64,000 nt of DNA from Argentina anserina. Lineage: Eukaryota; Streptophyta; Magnoliopsida; Rosales; Rosaceae. The notes below the pieces were generated by a model that saw nothing but the letters and a program-made list of their open reading frames with translations, was not told the origin of the DNA and made no database searches. Positions 22,069-34,873 of the stretch are shown piece after piece (the stretch's first letter is position 1; the number at the start of each line of letters is the position of its first letter). The stretch is taken from assembly GCF_933775445.1 (NCBI RefSeq), contig NW_026089422.1, positions 62,001 to 126,000 of the forward strand, read 5' to 3'. A program made the position numbers and the translations under genes.

Positions 22069-23424
22069 ATGCGAGTTTCTATTGAATTTGAGAGTTTTGC
22101 AAGTGTGGGAGTGTGTTTCTTTCAAACTGAGTATCTTTACATCGTTTGCGTATCTTTACTATTCCAATTGTGTATCTTTTCATTTCTCGTTTGAGTATCT
22201 TTCTGTAAGGCTTTCTGATACGAGTTTCTATTGAATTTGAGACTTTTGCAAGTGAGGGAGTGTGTTTCTTTCAAACTGAGTATCTTTACATCGTTTGCGT
22301 ATCTTTACTATTCCAATTGTGTAACTTTTCATTTCTCGTTTGAGTATCTTTCTGTAAGGCTTTCTGATGCGAGTTTCTATTGAATTTGAGACTTTTGCAA
22401 GTGTGGGAGTGTGTTTCTTTCAAACTGAGTATCTTTACATCGTTTGCGTATCTTTACTATTCCAATTGTGTATCTTTACATCGTTTGCGTATCTTTACTA
22501 TTCCAATTGTGTAACTTTTCATTTCTCGTTTGAGTATCTTTCTGTAAGGCTTTCTGATGCGAGTTTCTATTGAATTTGAGACTTTTGCAAGTGTGGGAGT
22601 GTGTTTCTTTCAAACTGAGTATCTTTACATCGTTTGCGTATCTTTACTATTCCAATTGTGTATCTTTACATCGTTTGCGTATCTTTACTATTCCAATTGT
22701 GTATCTTTTCATTTCTCGTTTGAGTATCTTTCTGTAAGGCTTTCTGATGCGAGTTTCTATTGAATTTGAGAGTTTTGCAAGTGTGGGAGTTTGTTTCTTT
22801 CAAACTGAGTATCTTTACATCGTTTGCGTATGTTTACTATTCCAATTGTGTAACTTTTCATTTCTCGTTTGAGTATCTTTCTGTAAGGCTTTCTGATGCG
22901 AGTTTCTATTGAATTTGAGACTTTTGCAAGTGTGGGAGTGTGTTTCTTTCAAACTGAGTATCTTTACATCGTTTGCGTATCTTTACTATTCCAATTGTGT
23001 ATCTTTACATCGTTTGCGTATCTTTACTATTCCAATTGTGTATCTTTTCATTTCTCGTTTGAGTATCTTTCTGTAAGGCTTTCTGATGCGAGTTTCTATT
23101 GAATTTGAGACTTTTGCAAGTGAGGGAGTGTGTTTCTTTCAAACTGAGTATCTTTACATCGTTTGCGTATCTTTACTATTCCAATTGTGTAACTTTTCAT
23201 TTCTCGTTTGAGTATCTTTCTGTAAGGCTTTCTGATGCGAGTTTCTATTGAATTTGAGAGTTTTGCAAGTGTCGGAGTGTGTTTCTTTCAAACTGAGTAT
23301 CTTTACATCGTTTGCGTATCTTTACTATTCCAATTGTGTATCTTTACATCGTTTGCGTATCTTTACTATTCCAATTGTGTAACTTTTCATTTCTCGTTTG
23401 AGTATCTTTCTGTAAGGCTTTCGG
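21585..23424 (+). repeat. Alpha 9-mer higher-order repeat, copy 1 (expanded)
   Basis: Monomer order head-S-S-L-L-S-L-S-L. Total 1,840 bp equals the 1,546 bp of the other alpha copies plus the 294-bp expansion of the head monomer. The head carries CAAACTCAGTATC instead of CAAACTGAGTATC, and the second S monomer starts ATACGAG. Confidence 0.88.
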
Positions 23425-23994
23425 ATGCGAGTTTCTATTGAATTTGAGACTTTTGCAAGTGTGGGAGTGTGTTTCTTTCAAACTCAGTATCTTTACATCG
23501 TTTGCGTATCTTTACTATTCCAATTGTGTATCTTTACATCGTTTGCGTATCTTTACTATTCCAATTGTGTATCTTTTCATTTCTCTTTTGAGTATCTTTC
23601 TGTAAGGCTTTCTGATGCGAGTTTCTATTGAATTTGAGACTTTTGCAAGTGTGGGAGTGTGTTTCTTTCAAACTGAGTATCTTTACATCGTTTGCGTATC
23701 TTTACTATTCCAATTGTGTATCTTTACATCGTTTGCGTATCTTTACTATTCCAATTGTGTATCTTTTCATTTCTCGTTTGAGTATCTTTCTGTAAGGCTT
23801 TCTGATACGAGTTTCTATTGAATTTGAGAGTTTTGCAAGTGTGGGAGTGTGTTTCTTTCAAACTGAGTATCTTTACATCGTTTGCGTATCTTTACTATTC
23901 TCATTGTGTATCTTTACATCGTTTGCGTATCTTTACTATTCCAATTGTGTATCTTTTCATTTCTCGTTTGAGTATCTTTCTGTAAGGCTTTCTG

Positions 23995-26900
23995 ATGCGA
24001 GTTTCTATTGCATTTGAGAGTTTTGCAAGTGTAGGAGTGTGTTTCTTTCAAACTGAGTATCTTTACATCGTTTGCGTATCTTTACTATTGCAATTGTGTA
24101 TCTTTACATCGTTTGCGTATCTTTACTATTCCAATTGTGTATCTTTTCATTTCTCATTTGAGTATCTTTCTGTAAGGCTTTCTGATGCGAGTTTCTATTG
24201 AATTTGAGACTTTTGCAAGTGTGGGAGTGTGTTTCTTTTCAAACTGAGTATCTTTACATCGTTTGCGTATCTTTACTATTCCAATTTTGTATCTTTACAT
24301 CGTTTGCGTATCTTTACTATTCCAATTGTGTATCTTTTCATTTCTCGTTTAAGTATCTTTCTGTAAGACTTTCTGATGCGAGTTTCTATTGAATTTGAGA
24401 CTTTTGCAAGTGTGGGAGTGTGTTTCTTTCAAACTGAGTATCTTTATATCGTTTGCGTATCTTTACTATTCCAATTGTGTATCTTTACATCGTTTGCGTA
24501 TCTTTACTATTCCAATTGTGTATCTTTTCATTTCTCGTTTGAGTATCTTTCTGTAAGGCTTTCTGATACGAGTTTCTATTGAATTTGAGAGTTTTGCAAG
24601 TGTGGGAGTGTGTTTCTTTCAAACTGAGTATCTTTACATCGTTTGCGTATCTTTACTATTCCAATTGTGTATCTTTACATCGTTTGCGTATCTTTACTAT
24701 TCCAATTGTGTATCTTTTCATTTCTCGTTTGAGTATCTTTCTGTAAGGCTTTCTGATACGAGTTTCTATTGAATTTGAGAGTTTTGCAAGTGTGGGAGTG
24801 TGTTTCTTTCAAACTGAGTATCTTTACATCGTTTGCGTATCTTTACTATTCCAATTGTGTATCTTTACATCGTTTGCGTATCTTCACTATTCCAATTGTG
24901 TATCTTTTCATTTCTCGTTTGAGTATCTTTCTGTAAGGCTTTCTGATGCGAGTTTCTATGGAATTTGAGAGTTTTGCAAGTGTGGGAGTGTGTTTCTTTC
25001 AAACTGAGTATCTTTACATCGTTTGCGTATCTTTACTATTCCAATTGTGTATCTTTTCATTTCTCGTTTGAGTATCTTTCTGTAAGGCTTTCTGATACGA
25101 GTTTCTATTGAATTTGAGACTTTTGCAAGTGTGGGAGTGTGTTTCTTTCAAACTGAGTATCTTTACATCGTTTGCGTATCTTTACTATTCCAATTGTGTA
25201 TCTTTTCATTTCTCGTTTGAGTATATTTCTGTAAGGCTTTCTGATGCGAGTTTCTATTGAATTTGAGACTTTTGCAAGTGTGGGAGTGTGTTTCTTTCAA
25301 ACTGAGTATCTTTACATCGTTTGCGTATCTTTGCTATTCCAATTGTGTATCTTTACATCGTTTGCGCATCTTTACTATTCCAATTGTGTAACTTTTCATT
25401 TCTCGTTTGAGTATCTTTCTGTAAGGCTTTCTGATGCGAGTTTCTATTGAATTTGAGACTTTTGCAAGTGTGGGAGTGTGTTTCTTTCAAACTGAGTATC
25501 TTTACATCGTTTGCGTATGTTTACTATTCCAATTGTGTATCTTTACATCGTTTGCGTATCTTTACTATTCCAATTGTGTATCTTTTCATTTCTCGTTTGA
25601 GTATCTTTCTGTAAGGCTTTCTGATGCGAGTTTCTATTGAATTTGAGAGTTTTGCAAGTGTGGGAGTGTGTTTCTTTCAAACTGAGTATCTTTACATCGT
25701 TTGCGTATCTTTACTATTCCAATTGTGTATCTTTACATCGTTTGCGTATCTTTACTATTCCAATTGTGTAACTTTTCATTTCTCGTTTGAGTATCTTTCT
25801 GTAAGGCTTTCGGATGCGAGTTTCTATTGAATTTGAGACTTTTGCAAGTGTGGGAGTGTGTTTCTTTCAAACTCAGTATCTTTACATCGTTTGCGTATCT
25901 TTACTATTCCAATTGTGTATCTTTACATCGTTTGCGTATCTTTACTATTCCAATTGTGTATCTTTTCATTTCTCGTTTGAGTATCTTTCTGTAAGGCTTT
26001 CTGATGCGAGTTTCTATTGAATTTGAGACTTTTGCAAGTGTGGGAGTGTGTTTCTTTCAAACTGAGTATCTTTACATCGTTTGCGTATGTTTACTATCCC
26101 AATTGTGTATCTTTACATCGTTTGCGTATCTTTACTATTCCAATTGTGTAACTTTTCATTTCTCGTTTGAGTATCTTTCTGTAAGGCTTTCTGATGCGAG
26201 TTTCTATTGAATTTGAGAGTTTTGCAAGTGTGGGAGTGTGTTTCTTTCAAACTGAGTATCTTTACATCGTTTGCGTATCTTTGCTATTCCAATTGTGTAT
26301 CTTTACATCGTTTGCGCATCTTTACTATTCCAATTGTGTAACTTTTCATTTCTCGTTTGAGTATCTTTCTGTAAGGCTTTCTGATGCGAGTTTCTATTGA
26401 ATTTGAGACTTTTGCAAGTGTGGGAGTGTGTTTCTTTCAAACTGAGTATCTTTACATCGTTTGCGTATGTTTACTATTCCAATTGTGTATCTTTACATCG
26501 TTTGCGTATCTTTACTATTCCAATTGTGTATCTTTTCATTTCTCGTTTGAGTATCTTTCTGTAAGGCTTTCTGATGCGAGTTTCTATTGAATTTGAGAGT
26601 TTTGCAAGTGTGGGAGTGTGTTTCTTTCAAACTGAGTATCTTTACATCGTTTGCGTATCTTTACTATTCCACTTGTGTATCTTTTCATTTCTCGTTTGAG
26701 TATCTTTCTGTAAGGCTTTCTGATGCGAGTTTCTATTGAATTTGAGACTTTTGCAAGTGTGGGAGTGTGTTTCTTTCAAACTGAGTATCTTTACATCGTT
26801 TGCGTATCTTTACTATTCCAATTGTGTAACTTTTCATTTCTTGTTTGAGTATCTTTCTGTAAGGCTTTCTGATGCGAGTTTCTATTGAATTTGAGAGTTT

Positions 26901-28987
26901 TGCAAGTGTGGGAGTGTGTTTCTTTCAAACTGAGTATCTTTACATCGTTTGCGTATGTTTACTATCCCAATTGTGTATCTTTACATCGTTTGCGTATCTT
27001 TACTATTCCAATTGTGTATATTTTCATTTCTCGTTTGAGTATCTTTCTGTAAGGCTTTCTGATGCGAGTTTCTATTGAATTTGAGAGTTTTGCAAGTGTG
27101 GGAGTGTGTTTCTTTCAAACTGAGTATATTTACATCGTTTGCGTATCTTTACTATTCCAATTGTGTATCTTTATATCGTTTGCGTATCTTTACTATTCCA
27201 ATTGTGTATCTTTTCATTTCTCGTTTGAGTATCTTTCTGTAAGGCTTTCTGATGCGAGTTTCTATTGAATTTGAGAGTTTTGCAAGTGTGGGAGTGTGTT
27301 TCTTTCAAACTGAGTATCTTTACATCGTTTGCGTATCTTTACTATTCCAATTGTGTATCTTTACATCGTTTGCGTATCTTTACTATTCCAATTGTGTAAC
27401 TTTTCATTTCTCGTTTGATTATCTTTCTGTAAGGCTTTCTGATGCGAGTTTCTATTGAATTTGAGACTTTTGCAAGTGTGGGAGTGTGTTTCTTTCAAAC
27501 TCAGTATCTTTACATCGTTTGCGTATCTTTACTATTCCAATTGTGTATCTTTACATCGTTTGCGTATCTTTACTATTCCAATTGTGTATCTTTTCATTTC
27601 TCTTTTGAGTATCTTTCTGTAAGGCTTTCTGATGCGAGTTTCTATTGAATTTGAGAGTTTTGCAAGTGTGGGAGTGTGTTTCTTTCAAACTGAGTATCTT
27701 TACATCGTTTGCGTATCTTTACTATTCCAATTGTGTATCTTTTCATTTCTCGTTTGAGTATCTTTCTGTAAGGCTTTCTGATACGAGTTTCTATTGAATT
27801 TGAGACTTTTGCAAGTGAGGGAGTGTGTTTCTTTCAAACTGAGTATCTTTACATCGTTTGCGTATCTTTACTATTCCAATTGTGTAACTTTTCATTTCTC
27901 GTTTGAGTATCTTTCTGTAAGGCTTTCTGATGCGAGTTTCTATTGAATTTGAGACTTTTGCAAGTGTGGGAGTGTGTTTCTTTCAAACTGAGTATCTTTA
28001 CATCGTTTGCGTATCTTTACTATTCCAATTGTGTATCTTTACATCGTTTGCGTATCTTTACTATTCCAATTGTGTATCTTTTCATTTCTCGTTTGAGTAT
28101 CTTTCTGTAAGGCTTTCTGATGCGAGTTTCTATTGAATTTGAGACTTTTGCAAGTGTGGGAGTGTGTTTCTTTCAAACTGAGTATCTTTACATCGTTTGC
28201 GTATCTTTACTATTCCAATTGTGTATCTTTACATCGTTTGCGTATCTTTACTATTCCAATTGTGTATCTTTTCATTTCTCGTTTGAGTATCTTTCTGTAA
28301 GGCTTTCTGATGCGAGTTTCTATTGAATTTGAGAGTTTTGCAAGTGTGGGAGTTTGTTTCTTTCAAACTGAGTATCTTTACATCGTTTGCGTATGTTTAC
28401 TATTCCAATTGTGTAACTTTTCATTTCTCGTTTGAGTATCTTTCTGTAAGGCTTTCTGATGCGAGTTTCTATTGAATTTGAGACTTTTGCAAGTGTGGGA
28501 GTGTGTTTCTTTCAAACTGAGTATCTTTACATCGTTTGCGTATCTTTACTATTCCAATTGTGTATCTTTACATCGTTTGCGTATCTTTACTATTCCAATT
28601 GTGTATCTTTTCATTTCTCGTTTGAGTATCTTTCTGTAAGGCTTTCTGATGCGAGTTTCTATTGAATTTGAGACTTTTGCAAGTGAGGGAGTGTGTTTCT
28701 TTCAAACTGAGTATCTTTACATCGTTTGCGTATCTTTACTATTCCAATTGTGTAACTTTTCATTTCTCGTTTGAGTATCTTTCTGTAAGGCTTTCTGATG
28801 CGAGTTTCTATTGAATTTGAGAGTTTTGCAAGTGTCGGAGTGTGTTTCTTTCAAACTGAGTATCTTTACATCGTTTGCGTATCTTTACTATTCCAATTGT
28901 GTATCTTTACATCGTTTGCGTATCTTTACTATTCCAATTGTGTAACTTTTCATTTCTCGTTTGAGTATCTTTCTGTAAGGCTTTCGG
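23995..28987 (+). repeat. Superblock copy 2 (ends with alpha repeat)
   Basis: Counterpart of 18558-23424. It contains an extra stretch around 25434-26383 of five L monomers (950 bp). Units at 25244 and 25434 recur at 26194 and 26384 (both with TTTGCGCATC, then TATGTTTAC), while units at 25624 and 25814 match the end of alpha and the following head, including the rare TCGGATGCGAG at 25810. This looks like a patch of alpha sequence moved into the superblock. Confidence 0.78.
27442..28987 (+). repeat. Alpha 9-mer higher-order repeat, copy 2
   Basis: Monomer starts 27442, 27632, 27781, 27930, 28120, 28310, 28459, 28649 and 28798 give L-S-S-L-L-S-L-S-L, 1,546 bp. Five L (950) plus four S (596) sum exactly. 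The head has CAAACTCAG, and the third unit starts ATACGAG with GTGAGGGAGTG. Confidence 0.92.
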
Positions 28988-30533
28988 ATGCGAGTTTCTA
29001 TTGAATTTGAGACTTTTGCAAGTGTGGGAGTGTGTTTCTTTCAAACTCAGTATCTTTACATCGTTTGCGTATCTTTACTATTCCAATTGTGTATCTTTAC
29101 ATCGTTTGCGTATCTTTACTATTCCAATTGTGTATCTTTTCATTTCTCTTTTGAGTATCTTTCTGTAAGGCTTTCTGATGCGAGTTTTTATTGAATTTGA
29201 GAGTTTTGCAAGTGTGGGAGTGTGTTTCTTTCAAACTGAGTATCTTTACATCGTTTGCGTATCTTTACTATTCCAATTGTGTATCTTTTCATTTCTCGTT
29301 TGAGTATCTTTCTGTAAGGCTTTCTGATACGAGTTTCTATTGAATTTGAGACTTTTGCAAGTGTGGGAGTGTGTTTCTTTCAAACTGAGTATCTTTACAT
29401 CGTTTGCGTATCTTTACTATTCCAATTGTGTAACTTTTCATTTCTCGTTTGAGTATCTTTCTGTAAGGCTTTCTGATGCGAGTTTCTATTGAATTTGAGA
29501 CTTTTGCAAGTGTGGGAGTGTGTTTCTTTCAAACTGAGTATCTTTACATCGTTTGCGTATGTTTACTATTCCAATTGTGTATCTTTACATCGTTTGCGTA
29601 TCTTTACTATTCCAATTGTGTATCTTTTCATTTCTCGTTTGAGTATCTTTCTGTAAGGCTTTCTGATGCGAGTTTCTATTGAATTTGAGAGTTTTGCAAG
29701 TGTGGGAGTGTGTTTCTTTCAAACTGAGTATCTTTACATCGTTTGCGTATCTTTACTATTCCACTTGTGTATCTTTTCATTTCTCGTTTGAGTATCTTTC
29801 TGTAAGGCTTTCTGATGCGAGTTTCTATTGAATTTGAGACTTTTGCAAGTGTGGGAGTGTGTTTCTTTCAAACTGAGTATCTTTACATCGTTTGCGTATC
29901 TTTACTATTCCAATTGTGTAACTTTTCATTTCTTGTTTGAGTATCTTTCTGTAAGGCTTTCTGATGCGAGTTTCTATTGAATTTGAGAGTTTTGCAAGTG
30001 TGGGAGTGTGTTTCTTTCAAACTGAGTATCTTTACATCGTTTGCGTATGTTTACTATCCCAATTGTGTATCTTTACATCGTTTGCGTATCTTTACTATTC
30101 CAATTGTGTATATTTTCATTTCTCGTTTGAGTATCTTTCTGTAAGGCTTTCTGATGCGAGTTTCTATTGAATTTGAGAGTTTTGCAAGTGTGGGAGTGTG
30201 TTTCTTTCAAACTGAGTATCTTTACATCGTTTGCGTATCTTTACTATTCCAATTGTGTATCTTTATATCGTTTGCGTATCTTTACTATTCCAATTGTGTA
30301 TCTTTTCATTTCTCGTTTGAGTATCTTTCTGTAAGGCTTTCTGATGCGAGTTTCTATTGAATTTGAGAGTTTTGCAAGTGTGGGAGTGTGTTTCTTTCAA
30401 ACTGAGTATCTTTACATCGTTTGCGTATCTTTACTATTCCAATTGTGTATCTTTACATCGTTTGCGTATCTTTACTATTCCAATTGTGTAACTTTTCATT
30501 TCTCGTTTGAGTATCTTTCTGTAAGGCTTTCTG
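28988..30533 (+). repeat. Beta 9-mer higher-order repeat, copy 1
   Basis: Starts at 28988, 29178, 29327, 29476, 29666, 29815, 29964, 30154 and 30344: L-S-S-L-S-S-L-L-L, also 1,546 bp but in a different order from alpha. It shares the alpha L-S-S header and carries TATTCCACTTGTG and CATTTCTTG variants in its second S-S pair. Confidence 0.9.
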
Positions 30534-31781
30534 ATGCGAGTTTCTATTGAATTTGAGACTTTTGCAAGTGTGGGAGTGTGTTTCTTTCAAACTGAGTATC
30601 TTTACATCGTTTGCGTATCTTTACTATTCCAATTGTGTATCTTTACATCGTTTGCGTATCTTTACTATTCCAATTGTGTATCTTTTCATTTCTCTTTTGA
30701 GTATCTTTCTGTAAGGCTTTCTGATGCGAGTTTCTATTGAATTTGAGAGTTTTGCAAGTGTGGGAGTGTGTTTCTTTCAAACTGAGTATCTTTACATCGT
30801 TTGCGTATCTTTACTATTCCAATTGTGTATCTTTTCATTTCTCGTTTGAGTATCTTTCTGTAAGGCTTTCTGATACGAGTTTCTATTGAATTTGAGACTT
30901 TTGCAAGTGAGGGAGTGTGTTTCTTTCAAACTGAGTATCTTTACATCGTTTGCGTATCTTTACTATTCCAATTGTGTAACTTTTCATTTCTCGTTTGAGT
31001 ATCTTTCTGTAAGGCTTTCTGATGCGAGTTTCTATTGAATTTGAGACTTTTGCAAGTGTGGGAGTGTGTTTCTTTCAAACTGAGTATCTTTACATCGTTT
31101 GCGTATCTTTACTATTCCAATTGTGTATCTTTACATCGTTTGCGTATCTTTACTATTCCAATTGTGTAACTTTTCATTTCTCGTTTGAGTATCTTTCTGT
31201 AAGGCTTTCTGATGCGAGTTTCTATTGAATTTGAGACTTTTGCAAGTGTGGGAGTGTGTTTCTTTCAAACTGAGTATCTTTACATCGTTTGCGTATCTTT
31301 ACTATTCCAATTGTGTATCTTTACATCGTTTGCGTATCTTTACTATTCCAATTGTGTATCTTTTCATTTCTCGTTTGAGTATCTTTCTGTAAGGCTTTCT
31401 GATGCGAGTTTCTATTGAATTTGAGAGTTTTGCAAGTGTGGGAGTGTGTTTCTTTCAAACTGAGTATCTTTACATCGTTTGCGTATCTTTACTATTCCAA
31501 TTGTGTATCTTTATATCGTTTGCGTATCTTTACTATTCCAATTGTGTATCTTTTCATTTCTCGTTTGAGTATCTTTCTGTAAGGCTTTCTGATGCGAGTT
31601 TCTATTGAATTTGAGAGTTTTGCAAGTGTGGGAGTGTGTTTCTTTCAAACTGAGTATCTTTACATCGTTTGCGTATCTTTACTATTCCAATTGTGTATCT
31701 TTACATCGTTTGCGTATCTTTACTATTCCAATTGTGTAACTTTTCATTTCTCGTTTGAGTATCTTTCTGTAAGGCTTTCTG
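30534..31781 (+). repeat. Gamma 7-mer higher-order repeat
   Basis: L-S-S-L-L-L-L, 1,248 bp. The L-S-S header is the same as in alpha and beta, although the head has reverted to CAAACTGAG. The tail combines alpha-like units (31022, 31212) with beta-like units (31402, 31592, the first carrying TTTATATCG), which suggests a recombinant between alpha and beta. Confidence 0.88.
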
Positions 31782-33327
31782 ATGCGAGTTTCTATTGAAT
31801 TTGAGACTTTTGCAAGTGTGGGAGTGTGTTTCTTTCAAACTCAGTATCTTTACATCGTTTGCGTATCTTTACTATTCCAATTGTGTATCTTTACATCGTT
31901 TGCGTATCTTTACTATTCCAATTGTGTATCTTTTCATTTCTCTTTTGAGTATCTTTCTGTAAGGCTTTCTGATGCGAGTTTTTATTGAATTTGAGAGTTT
32001 TGCAAGTGTGGGAGTGTGTTTCTTTCAAACTGAGTATCTTTACATCGTTTGCGTATCTTTACTATTCCAATTGTGTATCTTTTCATTTCTCGTTTGAGTA
32101 TCTTTCTGTAAGGCTTTCTGATACGAGTTTCTATTGAATTTGAGACTTTTGCAAGTGTGGGAGTGTGTTTCTTTCAAACTGAGTATCTTTACATCGTTTG
32201 CGTATCTTTACTATTCCAATTGTGTAACTTTTCATTTCTCGTTTGAGTATCTTTCTGTAAGGCTTTCTGATGCGAGTTTCTATTGAATTTGAGACTTTTG
32301 CAAGTGTGGGAGTGTGTTTCTTTCAAACTGAGTATCTTTACATCGTTTGCGTATGTTTACTATTCCAATTGTGTATCTTTACATCGTTTGCGTATCTTTA
32401 CTATTCCAATTGTGTATCTTTTCATTTCTCGTTTGAGTATCTTTCTGTAAGGCTTTCTGATGCGAGTTTCTATTGAATTTGAGAGTTTTGCAAGTGTGGG
32501 AGTGTGTTTCTTTCAAACTGAGTATCTTTACATCGTTTGCGTATCTTTACTATTCCACTTGTGTATCTTTTCATTTCTCGTTTGAGTATCTTTCTGTAAG
32601 GCTTTCTGATGCGAGTTTCTATTGAATTTGAGACTTTTGCAAGTGTGGGAGTGTGTTTCTTTCAAACTGAGTATCTTTACATCGTTTGCGTATCTTTACT
32701 ATTCCAATTGTGTAACTTTTCATTTCTTGTTTGAGTATCTTTCTGTAAGGCTTTCTGATGCGAGTTTCTATTGAATTTGAGAGTTTTGCAAGTGTGGGAG
32801 TGTGTTTCTTTCAAACTGAGTATCTTTACATCGTTTGCGTATGTTTACTATCCCAATTGTGTATCTTTACATCGTTTGCGTATCTTTACTATTCCAATTG
32901 TGTATATTTTCATTTCTCGTTTGAGTATCTTTCTGTAAGGCTTTCTGATGCGAGTTTCTATTGAATTTGAGAGTTTTGCAAGTGTGGGAGTGTGTTTCTT
33001 TCAAACTGAGTATCTTTACATCGTTTGCGTATCTTTACTATTCCAATTGTGTATCTTTATATCGTTTGCGTATCTTTACTATTCCAATTGTGTATCTTTT
33101 CATTTCTCGTTTGAGTATCTTTCTGTAAGGCTTTCTGATGCGAGTTTCTATTGAATTTGAGAGTTTTGCAAGTGTGGGAGTGTGTTTCTTTCAAACTGAG
33201 TATCTTTACATCGTTTGCGTATCTTTACTATTCCAATTGTGTATCTTTACATCGTTTGCGTATCTTTACTATTCCAATTGTGTAACTTTTCATTTCTCGT
33301 TTGAGTATCTTTCTGTAAGGCTTTCTG
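31782..33327 (+). repeat. Beta 9-mer higher-order repeat, copy 2
   Basis: Same L-S-S-L-S-S-L-L-L order and variants as 28988-30533 at an offset of 2,794 bp, including the head CAAACTCAG and the GCGAGTTTTTATTG start of the second unit. Confidence 0.92.
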
Positions 33328-34873
33328 ATGCGAGTTTCTATTGAATTTGAGACTTTTGCAAGTGTGGGAGTGTGTTTCTTTCAAACTCAGTATCTTTACA
33401 TCGTTTGCGTATCTTTACTATTCCAATTGTGTATCTTTACATCGTTTGCGTATCTTTACTATTCCAATTGTGTATCTTTTCATTTCTCTTTTGAGTATCT
33501 TTCTGTAAGGCTTTCTGATGCGAGTTTCTATTGAATTTGAGAGTTTTGCAAGTCTGGGAGTGTGTTTCTTTCAAACTGAGTATCTTTACATCGTTTGCGT
33601 ATCTTTACTATTCCAATTGTGTATCTTTTCATTTCTCGTTTGAGTATCTTTCTGTAAGGCTTTCTGATACGAGTTTCTATTGAATTTGAGACTTTTGCAA
33701 GTGAGGGAGTGTGTTTCTTTCAAACTGAGTATCTTTACATCGTTTGCGTATCTTTACTATTCCAATTGTGTAACTTTTCATTTCTCGTTTGAGTATCTTT
33801 CTGTAAGGCTTTCTGATGCGAGTTTCTATTGAATTTGAGACTTTTGCAAGTGTGGGAGTGTGTTTCTTTCAAACTGAGTATCTTTACATCGTTTGCGTAT
33901 CTTTACTATTCCAATTGTGTATCTTTACATCGTTTGCGTATCTTTACTATTCCAATTGTGTAACTTTTCATTTCTCGTTTGAGTATCTTTCTGTAAGGCT
34001 TTCTGATGCGAGTTTCTATTGAATTTGAGACTTTTGCAAGTGTGGGAGTGTGTTTCTTTCAAACTGAGTATCTTTACATCGTTTGCGTATCTTTACTATT
34101 CCAATTGTGTATCTTTACATCGTTTGCGTATCTTTACTATTCCAATTGTGTATCTTTTCATTTCTCGTTTGAGTATCTTTCTGTAAGGCTTTCTGATGCG
34201 AGTTTCTATTGAATTTGAGAGTTTTGCAAGTGTGGGAGTGTGTTTCTTTCAAACTGAGTATCTTTACATCGTTTGCGTATGTTTACTATTCCAATTGTGT
34301 AACTTTTCATTTCTCGTTTGAGTATCTTTCTGTAAGGCTTTCTGATGCGAGTTTCTATTGAATTTGAGACTTTTGCAAGTGTGGGAGTGTGTTTCTTTCA
34401 AACTGAGTATCTTTACATCGTTTGCGTATCTTTACTATTCCAATTGTGTATCTTTACATCGTTTGCGTATCTTTACTATTCCAATTGTGTATCTTTTCAT
34501 TTCTCGTTTGAGTATCTTTCTGTAAGGCTTTCTGATGCGAGTTTCTATTGAATTTGAGACTTTTGCAAGTGAGGGAGTGTGTTTCTTTCAAACTGAGTAT
34601 CTTTACATCGTTTGCGTATCTTTACTAATCCAATTGTGTAACTTTTCATTTCTCGTTTGAGTATCTTTCTGTAAGGCTTTCTGATGCGAGTTTCTATTGA
34701 ATTTGAGAGTTTTGCAAGTGTCGGAGTGTGTTTCTTTCAAACTGAGTATCTTTACATCGTTTGCGTATCTTTACTATTCCAATTGTGTATCTTTACATCG
34801 TTTGCGTATCTTTACTATTCCAATTGTGTAACTTTTCATTTCTCGTTTGAGTATCTTTCTGTAAGGCTTTCTG
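33328..34873 (+). repeat. Alpha 9-mer higher-order repeat, copy 3
   Basis: Same order and variants as 27442-28987 at an offset of 5,886 bp. A single difference noticed is TACTAATCC near 34626 in place of TACTATTCC. Confidence 0.92.

Larger units (their letters stand above)
18558..23424 (+). repeat. Superblock copy 1 (ends with alpha repeat)
   Basis: Corresponds monomer by monomer to 23995-28987, but with offsets that step through 5437, 5247, 4909, 5857 and 5563 bp. Each step equals a whole number of monomers or the 294-bp expansion at 21585, so the two superblocks differ by monomer-level insertions and deletions. Three L monomers (21015, 21205, 21395, with TATGTTTACTATCCC and TGTATATTTTC variants) lead into the nine-monomer alpha repeat starting at 21585. 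Confidence 0.8.
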
